From assembly GCA_020025175.1 (NCBI GenBank), contig JAHHSM010000020.1, positions 1-23,624 of the forward strand: 23,624 nucleotides of DNA. The letters are read 5' to 3'. Origin of the DNA: Oscillospiraceae bacterium. Lineage in GTDB: Bacteria; Bacillota; Clostridia; Oscillospirales; Oscillospiraceae. Position numbers and translations under genes: made by a program. Below the pieces are notes generated by a model. The model was not told the DNA's origin and searched no databases. It was given only the letters and a program-made list of their open reading frames with translations. Shown one piece after another: positions 16,172 to 23,624 of this stretch (the stretch's first letter is position 1; every line of letters starts with the position of its first letter).

Positions 16172-17385
16172 TGGAACGTATCGTGGAAATGCGTCCACCC
16201 TTTGTTGGATTAGAAGGAAAAGTAGTGGAGGAGGTTTTCGGTTCTCTTTCGACGCCGTCTTATGTGATTGATGAAAGGCGGCTGCAGCAAAACGGCGAGA
16301 TTCTGAAAGGTGTTATGGAACAAACCGGCTGCAAGATTTTGCTGGCGCAAAAAGCGTTTTCAAATTTTACAGTGTATCCGCTATTAGCGGATTATCTTGC
16401 GGGAACGGAAGCAAGCGGTCTATACGAGGCGCGCCTTGGCTGGGAGGAAATGCCTGATAGGGAAGTGCATGTATTCTGTGCAGCTTACCGTGACGATGAA
16501 TTTGATGAGCTGCTCCACTATGCAGATCATATTGTATTCAATTCCCTCAATCAGTTGAAAAAGTTTGGAAAAAAGGCGAAAGAGCATGGTAAGAGCATTG
16601 GGTTGCGCATCAATCCCGAATGCTCCACGCAGGAAGGCCATGAAATCTACGATCCCTGCGCTGTAGGCAGCCGTCTTGGCGTGACCAAAGCAATGTGGGA
16701 TCGGGAGATGAGTGATGAGTGGATTGCATTGTTGGATGGGTTGCATTTCCATACACTCTGCGAACAAGATTCGGATGCGCTTGCTTTGACATGGACTGCG
16801 GTGAAGGAGAAGTTCGGTGATGTACTGCCCGAAATGCAATGGATCAACATGGGGGGCGGACATCATATTACCCGTCCGGGATATGACGTTGCAACCTTAA
16901 AAGCCTGCATCATGGATGCAAAAAACAGCTGGAATCTGGAGGTTTATTTGGAACCCGGGGAAGCTGTGGCGTTGAATGCTGGATATTTTATTTGCCGGGT
17001 TTTGGATATAGTTCAAAATGGAGCAGTGCAGATTGCTATTTTAGATGGGAGTGCGGCTTGCCATATGCCCGATGTGATTGAGATGCCGTATACACCGCCG
17101 CTTTACGGTGCAGAGGGACCGGGCGAAAAGCAGTACACTTATCGTCTGGCAGGTCCCACCTGTCTTGCAGGGGATGTGATTGGAGACTATTCTTTTATCA
17201 AAGAATTGCATGAGGGAGATTTTCTGCTGTTTGGCGATATGGCAATTTATACAACTTGTAAAAATAATACGTTCAACGGAATGCCTCTGCCGAATATTTG
17301 GAAAAGAAATTACGATGGAAGTTTTCAACAGATCACCGAATTCGGCTATAAAGATTTTAAAATGCGATTGGGTAAACTGTCATAA
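16171..17385 (+). CDS. nspC: carboxynorspermidine/carboxyspermidine decarboxylase
   Basis: This 404-residue fold-type III (alanine racemase-like barrel) PLP decarboxylase converts carboxyspermidine to spermidine, or carboxynorspermidine to norspermidine. The Schiff-base lysine is K61 in ILLAQKAFSNF. NMGGGHHITRPGYD is the glycine-rich phosphate-binding loop and YLEPGEAVALNAG the downstream signature. The C-terminal part carries LAGPTCLAGDVIGDY, with the catalytic-site cysteine region typical of these decarboxylases. The ATG shares its A with the TGA of the dehydrogenase (TGATG), so translation is coupled. About 20-25 N-terminal residues precede the usual start of the family, so the start could lie further in. 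It is the last gene of the operon. Confidence 0.92.
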   Translation: MERIVEMRPPFVGLEGKVVEEVFGSLSTPSYVIDERRLQQNGEILKGVMEQTGCKILLAQKAFSNFTVYPLLADYLAGTEASGLYEARLGWEEMPDREVHVFCAAYRDDEFDELLHYADHIVFNSLNQLKKFGKKAKEHGKSIGLRINPECSTQEGHEIYDPCAVGSRLGVTKAMWDREMSDEWIALLDGLHFHTLCEQDSDALALTWTAVKEKFGDVLPEMQWINMGGGHHITRPGYDVATLKACIMDAKNSWNLEVYLEPGEAVALNAGYFICRVLDIVQNGAVQIAILDGSAACHMPDVIEMPYTPPLYGAEGPGEKQYTYRLAGPTCLAGDVIGDYSFIKELHEGDFLLFGDMAIYTTCKNNTFNGMPLPNIWKRNYDGSFQQITEFGYKDFKMRLGKLS

Positions 17386-17419
17386 GCATAGATACAGTTT
17401 TATTGGGAGTTAGAAAAAC

Positions 17420-17459
17420 AAACAGGTCATATCAGCGATTGCTGATATGACCTGTTTTT
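17420..17459. terminator. bidirectional terminator after the polyamine operon
   Basis: AAACAGGTCATATCAGC (17420-17436) and its exact complement (17441-17457) form a 17-bp stem with a GATT loop. T-tracts lie on both sides, so it can also end the minus-strand lipoprotein gene. Confidence 0.93.
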
Positions 17460-17552
17460 ATAAATCACTGCAAAAATTTTCTGTAGATCTTGAATTGGGG
17501 GAAGCTGCACTTAATGTTATCATCAGTAGGATGGTTCTCGACAACTCTGGAA

Positions 17553-18428
17553 TTAAACGTAGAGATTCTGTTGGGAGTTTGTTTGAATAGAAATTTTGCC
17601 GGAAACGGATTGAAACTGTACAGGAATTCCGTCAGTGGTGGTGAGAGAACCTCTTGTACTTTGTCCATTTACTGTAATGGTACTAATGCTGTGGGCATCA
17701 ATTGCGACAGGATGGTTGGTAGAAAGTGAGATATCGCCGGAGACACTTGAAATCTGACCATTGTCAGAAATATTGCCGCAAATGGTACTTTTCCCTGAAA
17801 CGGTATTGATGTTCAATGTTCCGAAGGTACCTGAGAGATTTAAATTGCTGGAGGTAGTATTTGCCTGCAAAAGTTCAGAGGAAATATCACAAGTGGCAAT
17901 ATCGCCGGATATGGATGCCATATCAATTTTTTTAGCAGCAATATCGGAAACATTAACCGTGCCGGAAGTGGAGTTGCATGAAGCAGAATCACAAGAGAAT
18001 CCCTGTGCTTCTATGTTGCCGGAGATAGTGTTGAGATTTACAGATGTCATCACAGCTTCTTTTGGCACGGTAATTGTAACAAACCAGTCGCCGAGTGAAT
18101 CAAAATACTTTTTAGGGTCAAAGTCCGTTTTAAAATACAAAGTGCCGTCTTCTACGCCGAAGCGCTGCAAAGGTTCTTTTTCGGAAAGATTGTAGGAAAC
18201 GGACCAATCCTCGCCGGGTATTACCTCAATATCCGCAGCCAGCACGTCGATTTCGATAGAGTCGAATTCTGTCAGTGGCTGTGACATACTTTTCTGAAGG
18301 ACTGCAGGGGAAGAATTTGGGGTTATATCTTGATCTGACACAGAAGAAAGGGAAGTGTGAGAAGTCGTACCGCAAGCAGTTAGCAGCAAGGAAAGCATAA
18401 GGGATAGAATTGTAATACATTTTTTCAT
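17553..18428 (-). CDS. lipoprotein with DUF4097-type beta-repeat domain
   Basis: This 291-residue protein begins with a lipoprotein signal, MKKCITILSLMLSLLLTACGTT, shown only to the lipobox LTAC, with the lipidated Cys at about residue 19. The mature part is a run of short beta-strand repeats: SVNLNTISGNIEAQG, SASCNSTSGTVNVSD, MASISGDIATCD, TTSSNLNLSG, NINTVSGKSTI, SSVSGDISLST. The recurring S-x-S-G-(D/N/K/T)-I unit is characteristic of the DUF4097 (putative adhesin) beta-solenoid fold. It should be anchored outside the membrane; its function is unknown. It has its own promoter at 18493-18521 and a GGAGG ribosome site. It appears to be monocistronic. Confidence 0.85.
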   Translation of the reverse strand: MKKCITILSLMLSLLLTACGTTSHTSLSSVSDQDITPNSSPAVLQKSMSQPLTEFDSIEIDVLAADIEVIPGEDWSVSYNLSEKEPLQRFGVEDGTLYFKTDFDPKKYFDSLGDWFVTITVPKEAVMTSVNLNTISGNIEAQGFSCDSASCNSTSGTVNVSDIAAKKIDMASISGDIATCDISSELLQANTTSSNLNLSGTFGTLNINTVSGKSTICGNISDNGQISSVSGDISLSTNHPVAIDAHSISTITVNGQSTRGSLTTTDGIPVQFQSVSGKISIQTNSQQNLYV

Positions 18429-18492
18429 AAAAACACCTCCATAAAATTGTTAAATGGAAAAGATAACTGGTTAAAGATTGATTTTAAAAACA

Positions 18493-18521
18493 ATTATAGC
18501 AAATGAATGGATGGATGACAA
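18493..18521 (-). promoter_or_regulatory. promoter of the DUF4097 lipoprotein gene
   Basis: On the minus strand TTGTCA (complement of 18516-18521) and TATAAT (complement of 18493-18498) are 17 nt apart. The rest of the 18429-18717 gap shows nothing I can assign, and no convincing terminator for the YihY gene. Confidence 0.7.
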
Positions 18522-18717
18522 TAGAACGTATAGAGGTTTACAGTAATATTACATAGCTTTAATTGAGCTTCATGGAACCTTATTTTACAGTTTCACTAAC
18601 TGTAGAGATAGAATCGCACTGCATGTAACATAGGTGCCGCTATTCAGATAATGGTAACATGCTATATGAGAATATACATGCAAATGAAAGCAGGTTCTTT
18701 TTTAGAACAGTACAATC

Positions 18718-19578
18718 TCAATTATCATCTATGTTTTTATTATTGACAGCAGTCATCCTTTCTTGACGATGCGTTAGAAAAATATGATTGAGGATTGCAC
18801 CAAGAAGCAGAATGATGCTGCTTAAATAGAGCCATAGCATCAGTGCAATAATAGCGCCTAATGAGCCATACAGCAGGGAATAGTTTGCCATATTGTCCAC
18901 ATAAAAAGAAAACACATAGCTCAGGAATAACCATGCCGCAACTGAAAGTGCTGCTCCTGGTGCGGCGTCGCGCCAACGCAATTTAATATTTGGTACAACA
19001 CGGTTGATTACTAACACAAACAAAAAGAGGAAAGCTGCTGTCATTGGATAAGAAGCCCGCTCTATGCTGTCTGCCACAATGGAAAAAAGCGGAAACCATG
19101 TGTGAATCAAGCGAAAAATTGTGCGTCCACAAATCATCAGCAGGATACTACTGAAAATTGCCAGCAGAAATCCCGCTGACAGCATCAGCGACAATATTCC
19201 GCGACGCAGCGTGCCGGTTCGCCGAGGAACACGATAGATTGCATTCATAGTGCACATTAGTGAACGCACTGCCCGCGATAAGAAGTACAGTGTCATAATA
19301 GTTCCTGCCATCATGGGTTGCAGCGATGGCATAGAACGGATATACTCCATATAACCAATGATCACTTCCTGCACATCAAGCGGTAAAAATTCCGACAGGA
19401 TTGCAACACTTGTCTCCGGCAATGGAACCTGTGCCAATACCGCGGTTAAAAACATCAAAAGAGGACAAAATGTAAAAAGTAAAAAATAAGATAACTCTGC
19501 AGCTGATTGTGAGATGCCATCTGAAAAATATCGCTGTATCAGCGTTTTTACAATTGAAGACTGGTGCTTTCCCTGCAT
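18718..19578 (-). CDS. YihY/BrkB family integral membrane protein
   Basis: This 286-residue protein has about six membrane segments and the family hallmark near the N-terminus, SQSAAELSYFLLFTFCPLLMFL (given here in its first 22 residues as SQSAAELSYFLL plus FTFCPLLMFL). Further conserved parts are SRAVRSLMCTMNAIYRVPRRTG and a C-terminal SLLYGSLGAIIALMLWLY helix. The family was once called ribonuclease BN, but that activity belongs to another protein; its real role, possibly envelope-related transport, is unsettled. A GGGAG ribosome site precedes the ATG. The 19579-19808 stretch upstream has no convincing promoter. Confidence 0.9.
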   Translation of the reverse strand: MQGKHQSSIVKTLIQRYFSDGISQSAAELSYFLLFTFCPLLMFLTAVLAQVPLPETSVAILSEFLPLDVQEVIIGYMEYIRSMPSLQPMMAGTIMTLYFLSRAVRSLMCTMNAIYRVPRRTGTLRRGILSLMLSAGFLLAIFSSILLMICGRTIFRLIHTWFPLFSIVADSIERASYPMTAAFLFLFVLVINRVVPNIKLRWRDAAPGAALSVAAWLFLSYVFSFYVDNMANYSLLYGSLGAIIALMLWLYLSSIILLLGAILNHIFLTHRQERMTAVNNKNIDDN

Positions 19579-19808
19579 TGTAATCGTCTCCCGTCAACAT
19601 TTAAGAAAAAAACTAGATCCTTAGATTCTATTAGGTCAATAATCGTACAATTAAAAGCGCATGGTATATCTGTTTGATTCTGGCGCATACTCATTGTTTT
19701 GTCCGATGATATGCTGATTTTGCATGCTTTAGATATTGGTAATATGCGTTAGGACAGATTCCTATATGTCGGAGCAGCCATCTGAGGCCAAACTTTCACT
19801 CATGTTTT

Positions 19809-20138
19809 TCAGTAAAACGATATGTTGTTACTCGATTTCTTTCGCAAAGAATGCCGCCGCTTTTTTAAGAACAGGTTTTCCTTTTCAAGGTCTGCCTTCT
19901 CCTTTAGGAGATGACGAATCTCCTTCGTAAGTTGTAATTCTGACGTGACAGCATCGTTGTTTTGGCATTCTTCGCGGTATGCACGTACCCGGTTGAAGAT
20001 CGTCACCTTGGATATGCCGCATTTAGCAGCAAGACTGGAGAGTGTGCGTCCATCTTGGATGTGCTGCAGAACGACCTTTTTCGGGTTTCTGTGGTAATCT
20101 GTGATATATGATCTTCTTCCTAATGACATTATATCCAT
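19809..20138 (-). pseudogene. IS3-family transposase OrfA remnant, frameshifted
   Basis: This 109-codon frame has a helix-turn-helix (GRTLSSLAAKCGISKVTIFN, about 30-49) and a leucine-zipper-like coiled coil (KEIRHLLKEKADLEKENLFLKK), the layout of IS3 OrfA. After LFLKK the reading goes to RRHSLRKKSSNNISFY, but the other frame reads LKKAAAFFAKEIE and stops, which is the normal OrfA ending. The shift lies in a run of six A (minus strand) within A-AAA-AAG: either one A was lost or a -1 slip is used. No OrfB follows within the 230 bp downstream, so the element is dead. Confidence 0.75.
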
Positions 20139-20215
20139 TAGGCACTGCTGTTACAACTTTAATATACCACTGCAAGCTATCAATTATATTTCAGATTGTG
20201 TATGCGGTTAAGTTC

Positions 20216-20872
20216 TTATTCTGGTAGGCAACCGCAATATTGTGCAAAGGATAGAGTTCTACACTCTCTCTTTCTAAACGACGCAAATTTTATTGAATCC
20301 AATTTATCATCGAATCGCATTTTGCTCCACATCCCGGATCTGCCATCTGGACATTTGCAATACCCCGGCATTTTGTTGTATTGGAAGGGAACATTTCCAT
20401 CCTCCATGCTCCTCCGCTTGCCCCACAGCACGATATCCCACAGGGATTCAGACTCAGCCTGTGCGAAGCCGCTGAACAGGGTGATGAGAAATTCACTGGA
20501 CTGAGTCATGGTGTTGATGTTTTCTTTTTCAAAGATGACCCCAATGACGTTGGCTTTCAGCATCCGTACGGTGTCCAGGCAGTCAACCGTGTTTCGCGCA
20601 AATCGGGAGAGGGACTTGGTGAGGATGGTGTCGATCTTTCTGTGCTTACAGGCGGCGATCATACAGTTGAATTCTTTTCGTTTCTTCATCCCAGTTCCAC
20701 TGATGCCCTCATCGACAAAGATACCGGCCATCTCCCAATCAGGGTTTTCTTCAACTTTTTCGGTGTAGTAGGCTTTCTGCGCCCTATAGCTGGTGAGCTG
20801 CTCATCGCTGTCAGTGCTGACTCTACAGTAGGCGGCTACACGCTGTTTATGATTTTCAGCAGTCTCTTGCAC
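20216..20872 (-). pseudogene. truncated serine site-specific recombinase
   Basis: This 218-codon frame holds the complete resolvase-type catalytic domain: AAYCRVSTDSDEQ with Arg17 and nucleophile Ser19, then GIFVDEGISGTGMKKRKEFN, ITKSLSRFARN-like LTKSLSRFARNTVDCL, and FEKENINTM. After about residue 175 (NKMPGYCKCPDGRSG) similarity to the usual GY-(R/K)-GPDG continuation is lost and a 35-residue unrelated tail ends the frame. Large serine recombinases run to about 500 residues, so the DNA-binding and coiled-coil part is missing. It begins at a GTG that overlaps the helicase remnant by 37 nt. The catalytic domain could still fold, but integration is unlikely. Confidence 0.8.
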
Positions 20873-21967
20873 TTGTGTTTATTCCACTCAGTGGATTCTT
20901 CGCTGTATGTGATGGCTTCTGTATCCAGCACCTTTTCTGCTGCATTGATCAGGCCGTCTGCCAGCAGGACACTTCTTGGATCGCCTTTGAAGCGTTCCAT
21001 AGTATGCATCCCATTGCGGCCCATACTGTACAGAGGGAAGGGCATGGCTCCTTGGTTCAGTCTTTCTCTGACTGCGGACATAGCTGCGTAAGACGTAAAC
21101 AGCATCAATGTGTGCCCATGGGCAGCTGTCAGCATCCCCCGGATCTGTTTGGCCAGATCGTCAAAATAAGTTGCCTCTTGCTGCATAGGCGGCGCACTTG
21201 GCAGAAACAGCAGGCACTTCTCCTGATATTGAAAAGGCGAAAGAGAAACAGACACCTGTACTCGCACATTACGGTCTAATCCGACTTTCTCAGTGTAGAA
21301 GATCATATCACTCTGGGAGGAAAGAAACAGATCGACCGCACGGCTGATCTGCTCAAGTTTTCGATTGATTGTTGCAAGCAGTGTGCTGCCAAGCTGGTTT
21401 CGGATCACGGTGAGCGTCTTGTTTGGCCCCACCATTTTCCGTGTATAATCCGCTATGCTCAGATTGTTACCAGGCGGGATAGAAAGAAGCTTCAGCAGTG
21501 TCACCGCTATCTTAGAGAGGGAGTCGCTGCCGGTGGATAACGCTCGGCAGCAAGGAGCGGATCAGTGTTTGGATATCGTGGGCAGTTAAGGTCGTCCCAA
21601 ACATCTCTCGGGCTGTCTCCGAAAGCTTGTAAGCTTCATCTACTACCAGAGCAGCGGAGGCAGGTAGGATTGGCTTTCGCCCACTGCCATGATGAATCGC
21701 ATCCGCTAACAACAGATTGTGGTTACATATCTGGAGCAGGAACTTGCCAGCATCACACAGGGCAATTTCCCAATTATTCATATTCATCCATAAAATTCCC
21801 CGGTGAGTTGGGAACAGTACGGACGAGGCTGGCTGCCTCCACGGGCATGTTCTCCAAGTCTCTACTGCTTTCACCTTGGGAACAGCCCTGCCTGTCTGGG
21901 AGTATGCCAGATACACATCATCGCTGACCTCTACATCTACACCATCCGTGGTGATGATGTTGGACAC
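20836..21967 (-). pseudogene. broken DinG/XPD-like helicase with foreign ends
   Basis: Two adjacent frames carry helicase pieces. The upstream one (21512-21967) contains ICNHNLLLADAIHHGSGRKP and LVVDEAYKLSETAREMFGTTL: the XPD/DinG signature with the Walker B DEAH changed to DEAY. The frame breaks near 21540. The second (20836-21504) resumes at SKIAVTLLKLLSIPPGNNL and continues to GHTLMLFTSYAAMSAVRERLNQG and ERFKGDPRSVLLA. There the normal GSCWEGVD-type continuation (motif V/VI) is absent and the frame runs into recombinase leader sequence. The extreme N-terminal part, ITTDGVDVEVSDDVYLAYSQTGR, resembles small phage/element proteins rather than a helicase. This looks like a mosaic of at least two deleted genes. 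Confidence 0.7.
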
Positions 21968-22098
21968 AATTGTTCATTTCGAATGCGTTTGTAATTTGTT
22001 TCTTCCTGCCATTTTTTCATGATGTGATCTCCAATCCCAAAATTTTTGAAATGTCTGAAATTGGGATTACGGGTATTGGGCTATATAGCAGAGCCGAC

Positions 22099-22138
22099 AA
22101 AAACGCTCATACGATTCCTTTCTGGAACCGTATGAGCG
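22099..22138 (-). terminator. terminator of the zinc-ribbon remnant
   Basis: CGCTCATACGATTCC (22104-22118) and GGAACCGTATGAGCG (22124-22138) form a 15-bp stem with one mismatch and a TTTCT loop. On the minus strand it is followed by five T (22099-22103). The stem includes the last codons of the frame above it. Confidence 0.75.
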
Positions 22139-22271
22139 CAAAAAAAGCCACTTGATGGTTGACAGTACCACAGTGCGAACATTTGATCAATGCAGCACCA
22201 TGCTATCCACGCAGCAACATCTCGACTCTATGTTGGCAGTACGGACACATCCTTGCAATTTTCATCTGCAT
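22107..22271 (-). pseudogene. small zinc-ribbon protein gene with an in-frame amber codon
   Basis: Read from the ATG at 22271 (or 22265), the minus strand encodes 54 codons with two metal-binding knuckles, CPYC (codons 9-12) and CSHC (31-34), as in short Com-like or ribbon proteins of phages and mobile elements. The sequence before and after is MKIARMCPYCQHRVEMLLRG and HGAALIKCSHCGTVNHQV; between them is a single TAG (22203-22205). Conservation on both sides of the stop suggests a recent CAG or TGG to TAG change, or stop read-through. No good ribosome site is visible. Confidence 0.5.
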
Positions 22272-22375
22272 CCCATATTGTTGGTACGGAGCAGCCTGTT
22301 CCGCTGCCCACCGTGGAAATCACTATCTTCGGCGTCATACGCTGCTAAATAGACCGCTGCTTTGCACAGCATATG

Positions 22376-22405
22376 AAAAAGGGGAGTGGGCAAAACCCAC
22401 TCCCC
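22376..22405 (-). terminator. terminator of the flagellin gene
   Basis: GGGGAGTGGG (22381-22390) and CCCACTCCCC (22396-22405) form a perfect 10-bp GC-rich stem with a 5-nt loop. The minus-strand tail is TTTTT (22376-22380). It lies about 32 nt past the flagellin stop. Confidence 0.93.
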
Positions 22406-22437
22406 AAAAGTGATATTGAGATCCAGAGCAGAGTGAC

Positions 22438-23624
22438 TTACTGCAACAGCTGCAGCACGCCCTGAGGCATCTGGTTTGCCTGAGCCAGCATAGCCTGAGC
22501 AGACTGGAGCAGGATATTGTTCTTGGTGTAGGCGGTCATCTCGTCGGCCACGTCGGTGTCGCGGATGGTAGCCTCGGCATCCTGGATATTCTCCTTCATG
22601 ACGGACAGGTTGCTCTGGGTGTGCTCCAGCCGGTTCTGGATAGCGCCCAGGTCACCACGGGTGGAGGAGACCAGGTTGATGGCATCGGCGATGGTAGCGA
22701 TGGCATCCTGAGCGTTGGTGACGGAGGAGATGTCCAGATCGGCAATGCCCAAAGCCTTGGTGTGCATATCGTTGACAGAGACAACCATCTGGTTATAGCT
22801 GTCAGCGGTGTCACCGATCTGCAGGGTCAGGCCCTTGCCAGCCTGAGCACCAGGAGCAATGGTGGTGTCCTTCTTGAAGACAAACTTAGCAGCCACATCG
22901 TTGTTAGCATTAGCCGCAGTAGCACTTCTGCTTGCCCCCTCAAAGGAGACGTTGTAGCCCAGAGCCTTGCTCAGAGCGGCAGCGATGGCATCGCCCTGTG
23001 CTTTAGCAGCAGCTGCCTGTTCAGTCTTGTTGGCACCATTGGGATCCTGACCATCAAAGGCATCCAAATGAAGATTGCCATTGGGGGTACCGGCAGCCGT
23101 AACCTTCTTATCGGCCACCATGATAAGCTCCAGACCATCCTCCATGGCCTGCTTCATCAGCTTGTTGGTAGCGTCTGTGCCATCCTGAACCAGAACCGCG
23201 AACTTCTTGCCGTTGATGATCAAAACGGTATCATCCGTACCATCATATTCATCGATTTGGTCAACATCAATGGTCTGGTAGGCATCCTCGCCTTTTTTGC
23301 TGGCGGCATCAAGGGCGTTGGTAGTTTCACTTTTGACGGTACCGTCTGCATTCTTGATGGTAATGTTGAAGTCTTTCATGATCTGGGTAGCATCGGCGCC
23401 GGCAACCTTGTTGTTCAGGGTAAAGGTGCCATCAGCGTTGTCCACTACCTTGAAGTCCTTGCCAATGGCACTTTCTTTCAGGGCAGCGGACATAGCCTTG
23501 CCAAGCTCTTCTTTGGTAACAGTGGCAGCGGCGTAATTTCCATACACAGTGCCGTCCTTGCCAACCAGTTTGCCGCCGGCAGTGCCGTCGGTATTCTTTT
23601 TGACGGTCAAAGAGATGGTGACAT
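22438..23624 (-). CDS. flagellin, C-terminal part (5' end beyond the window)
   Basis: The frame is open to the window edge, so only about the last 395 residues are seen and the conserved N-terminal D0/D1 domain lies outside. The C-terminal D1/D0 region is unmistakable: DAIATIADAINLVSSTRGDL, GAIQNRLEHTQSNLSVMKEN, DTDVADEMTAYTKNNILLQS and the terminal AQAMLAQANQMPQGVLQLLQ. Upstream is a long variable D2/D3-like domain rich in Asp, Gly, Lys and Thr (for example VVDNADGTFTLNNKVAG). An internal TTG near 23610 is not a real start. GC content is visibly higher than in the genes at 1-17400. The protein forms the flagellar filament after export by the flagellar secretion system. Confidence 0.93.
   Translation of the reverse strand, partial: VTISLTVKKNTDGTAGGKLVGKDGTVYGNYAAATVTKEELGKAMSAALKESAIGKDFKVVDNADGTFTLNNKVAGADATQIMKDFNITIKNADGTVKSETTNALDAASKKGEDAYQTIDVDQIDEYDGTDDTVLIINGKKFAVLVQDGTDATNKLMKQAMEDGLELIMVADKKVTAAGTPNGNLHLDAFDGQDPNGANKTEQAAAAKAQGDAIAAALSKALGYNVSFEGASRSATAANANNDVAAKFVFKKDTTIAPGAQAGKGLTLQIGDTADSYNQMVVSVNDMHTKALGIADLDISSVTNAQDAIATIADAINLVSSTRGDLGAIQNRLEHTQSNLSVMKENIQDAEATIRDTDVADEMTAYTKNNILLQSAQAMLAQANQMPQGVLQLLQ

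Larger units (their letters stand above)
19809..22271 (-). mobile_element. degraded mobile-element region
   Basis: Four broken genes of mobile-element type lie consecutively on the minus strand: IS3 orfA, serine recombinase, DinG-like helicase and a zinc-ribbon frame with an internal stop. I could not find terminal inverted repeats or a flanking target duplication, so the borders are approximate. Confidence 0.6.

Noticed and set aside
18590..18717. GTTCTTTTTTAGAAC-like repeat as a terminator for the YihY gene
   Set aside because: The possible stem is only about 5 bp and A/T-rich, too weak to call a terminator.
20381..21091. 236-codon plus-strand frame
   Set aside because: Antisense to the serine recombinase and helicase remnants, without recognisable motifs.

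Overview
The window looks like chromosomal DNA of an anaerobic, probably motile, gut-type Clostridia (Oscillospirales-like; this placement is my inference). The basis is AGGAGG-type ribosome sites, housekeeping-type promoters, U-tailed hairpin terminators, a ferredoxin-linked 2-oxoacid oxidoreductase, a YerC-type TrpR-like protein and a flagellin. The first ~19.6 kb is orderly and densely coding. The last ~4 kb is a scar of broken mobile-element genes followed by a more GC-rich flagellin gene that runs off the window.

Region 1 (1-9295) looks like an aromatic amino acid uptake and oxidation locus. It holds a sodium-coupled NSS transporter (203-1600), a convergent acyl/aryl-CoA ligase (1658-3292, minus), and a divergent operon. 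The operon order is TrpR-like yerC, iorA, iorB, a phenylacetate-CoA-ligase-family enzyme, a double-ACT protein and a PLP aminotransferase, ending at a strong terminator. A coherent reading is: import of Trp/Phe/Tyr, transamination to the arylpyruvate, ferredoxin-reducing oxidative decarboxylation to the arylacetyl-CoA by IorAB, and interconversion with the free aryl acid by the ligases. The TrpR-like and ACT proteins are candidate aromatic amino acid sensors.

Region 2 (9309-11242) has a dTDP-glucose 4,6-dehydratase standing apart from other sugar-nucleotide genes, followed by a SpoU/TrmH-type RNA methyltransferase.

Region 3 (11243-17459) is a polyamine operon behind an unusually elaborate leader. 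The leader has a strong promoter, a ~220-nt region that looks like a folded RNA with a closing stem, a possible 12-codon leader peptide, and a terminator ending about 10 nt before the first gene. The genes are a short Orn/Lys/Arg decarboxylase (probably arginine), spermidine synthase, agmatinase-type ureohydrolase, carboxy(nor)spermidine dehydrogenase and carboxy(nor)spermidine decarboxylase. Two chemically different aminopropyl-transfer routes are thus encoded side by side, and the aminopropyltransferase has no SAM decarboxylase gene with it here.

Region 4 (17553-19578) holds two minus-strand envelope genes, a DUF4097-type lipoprotein and a YihY/BrkB-family membrane protein.

Region 5 (about 19.8-22.3 kb) is mobile-element debris, all on the minus strand: a frameshifted IS3-type orfA, a truncated serine recombinase, a broken DinG/XPD-like helicase, and a small zinc-ribbon gene interrupted by an amber codon. 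Region 6 (22376-23624) is the 3' part of a flagellin gene with its terminator. No tRNA, rRNA or CRISPR array was seen.
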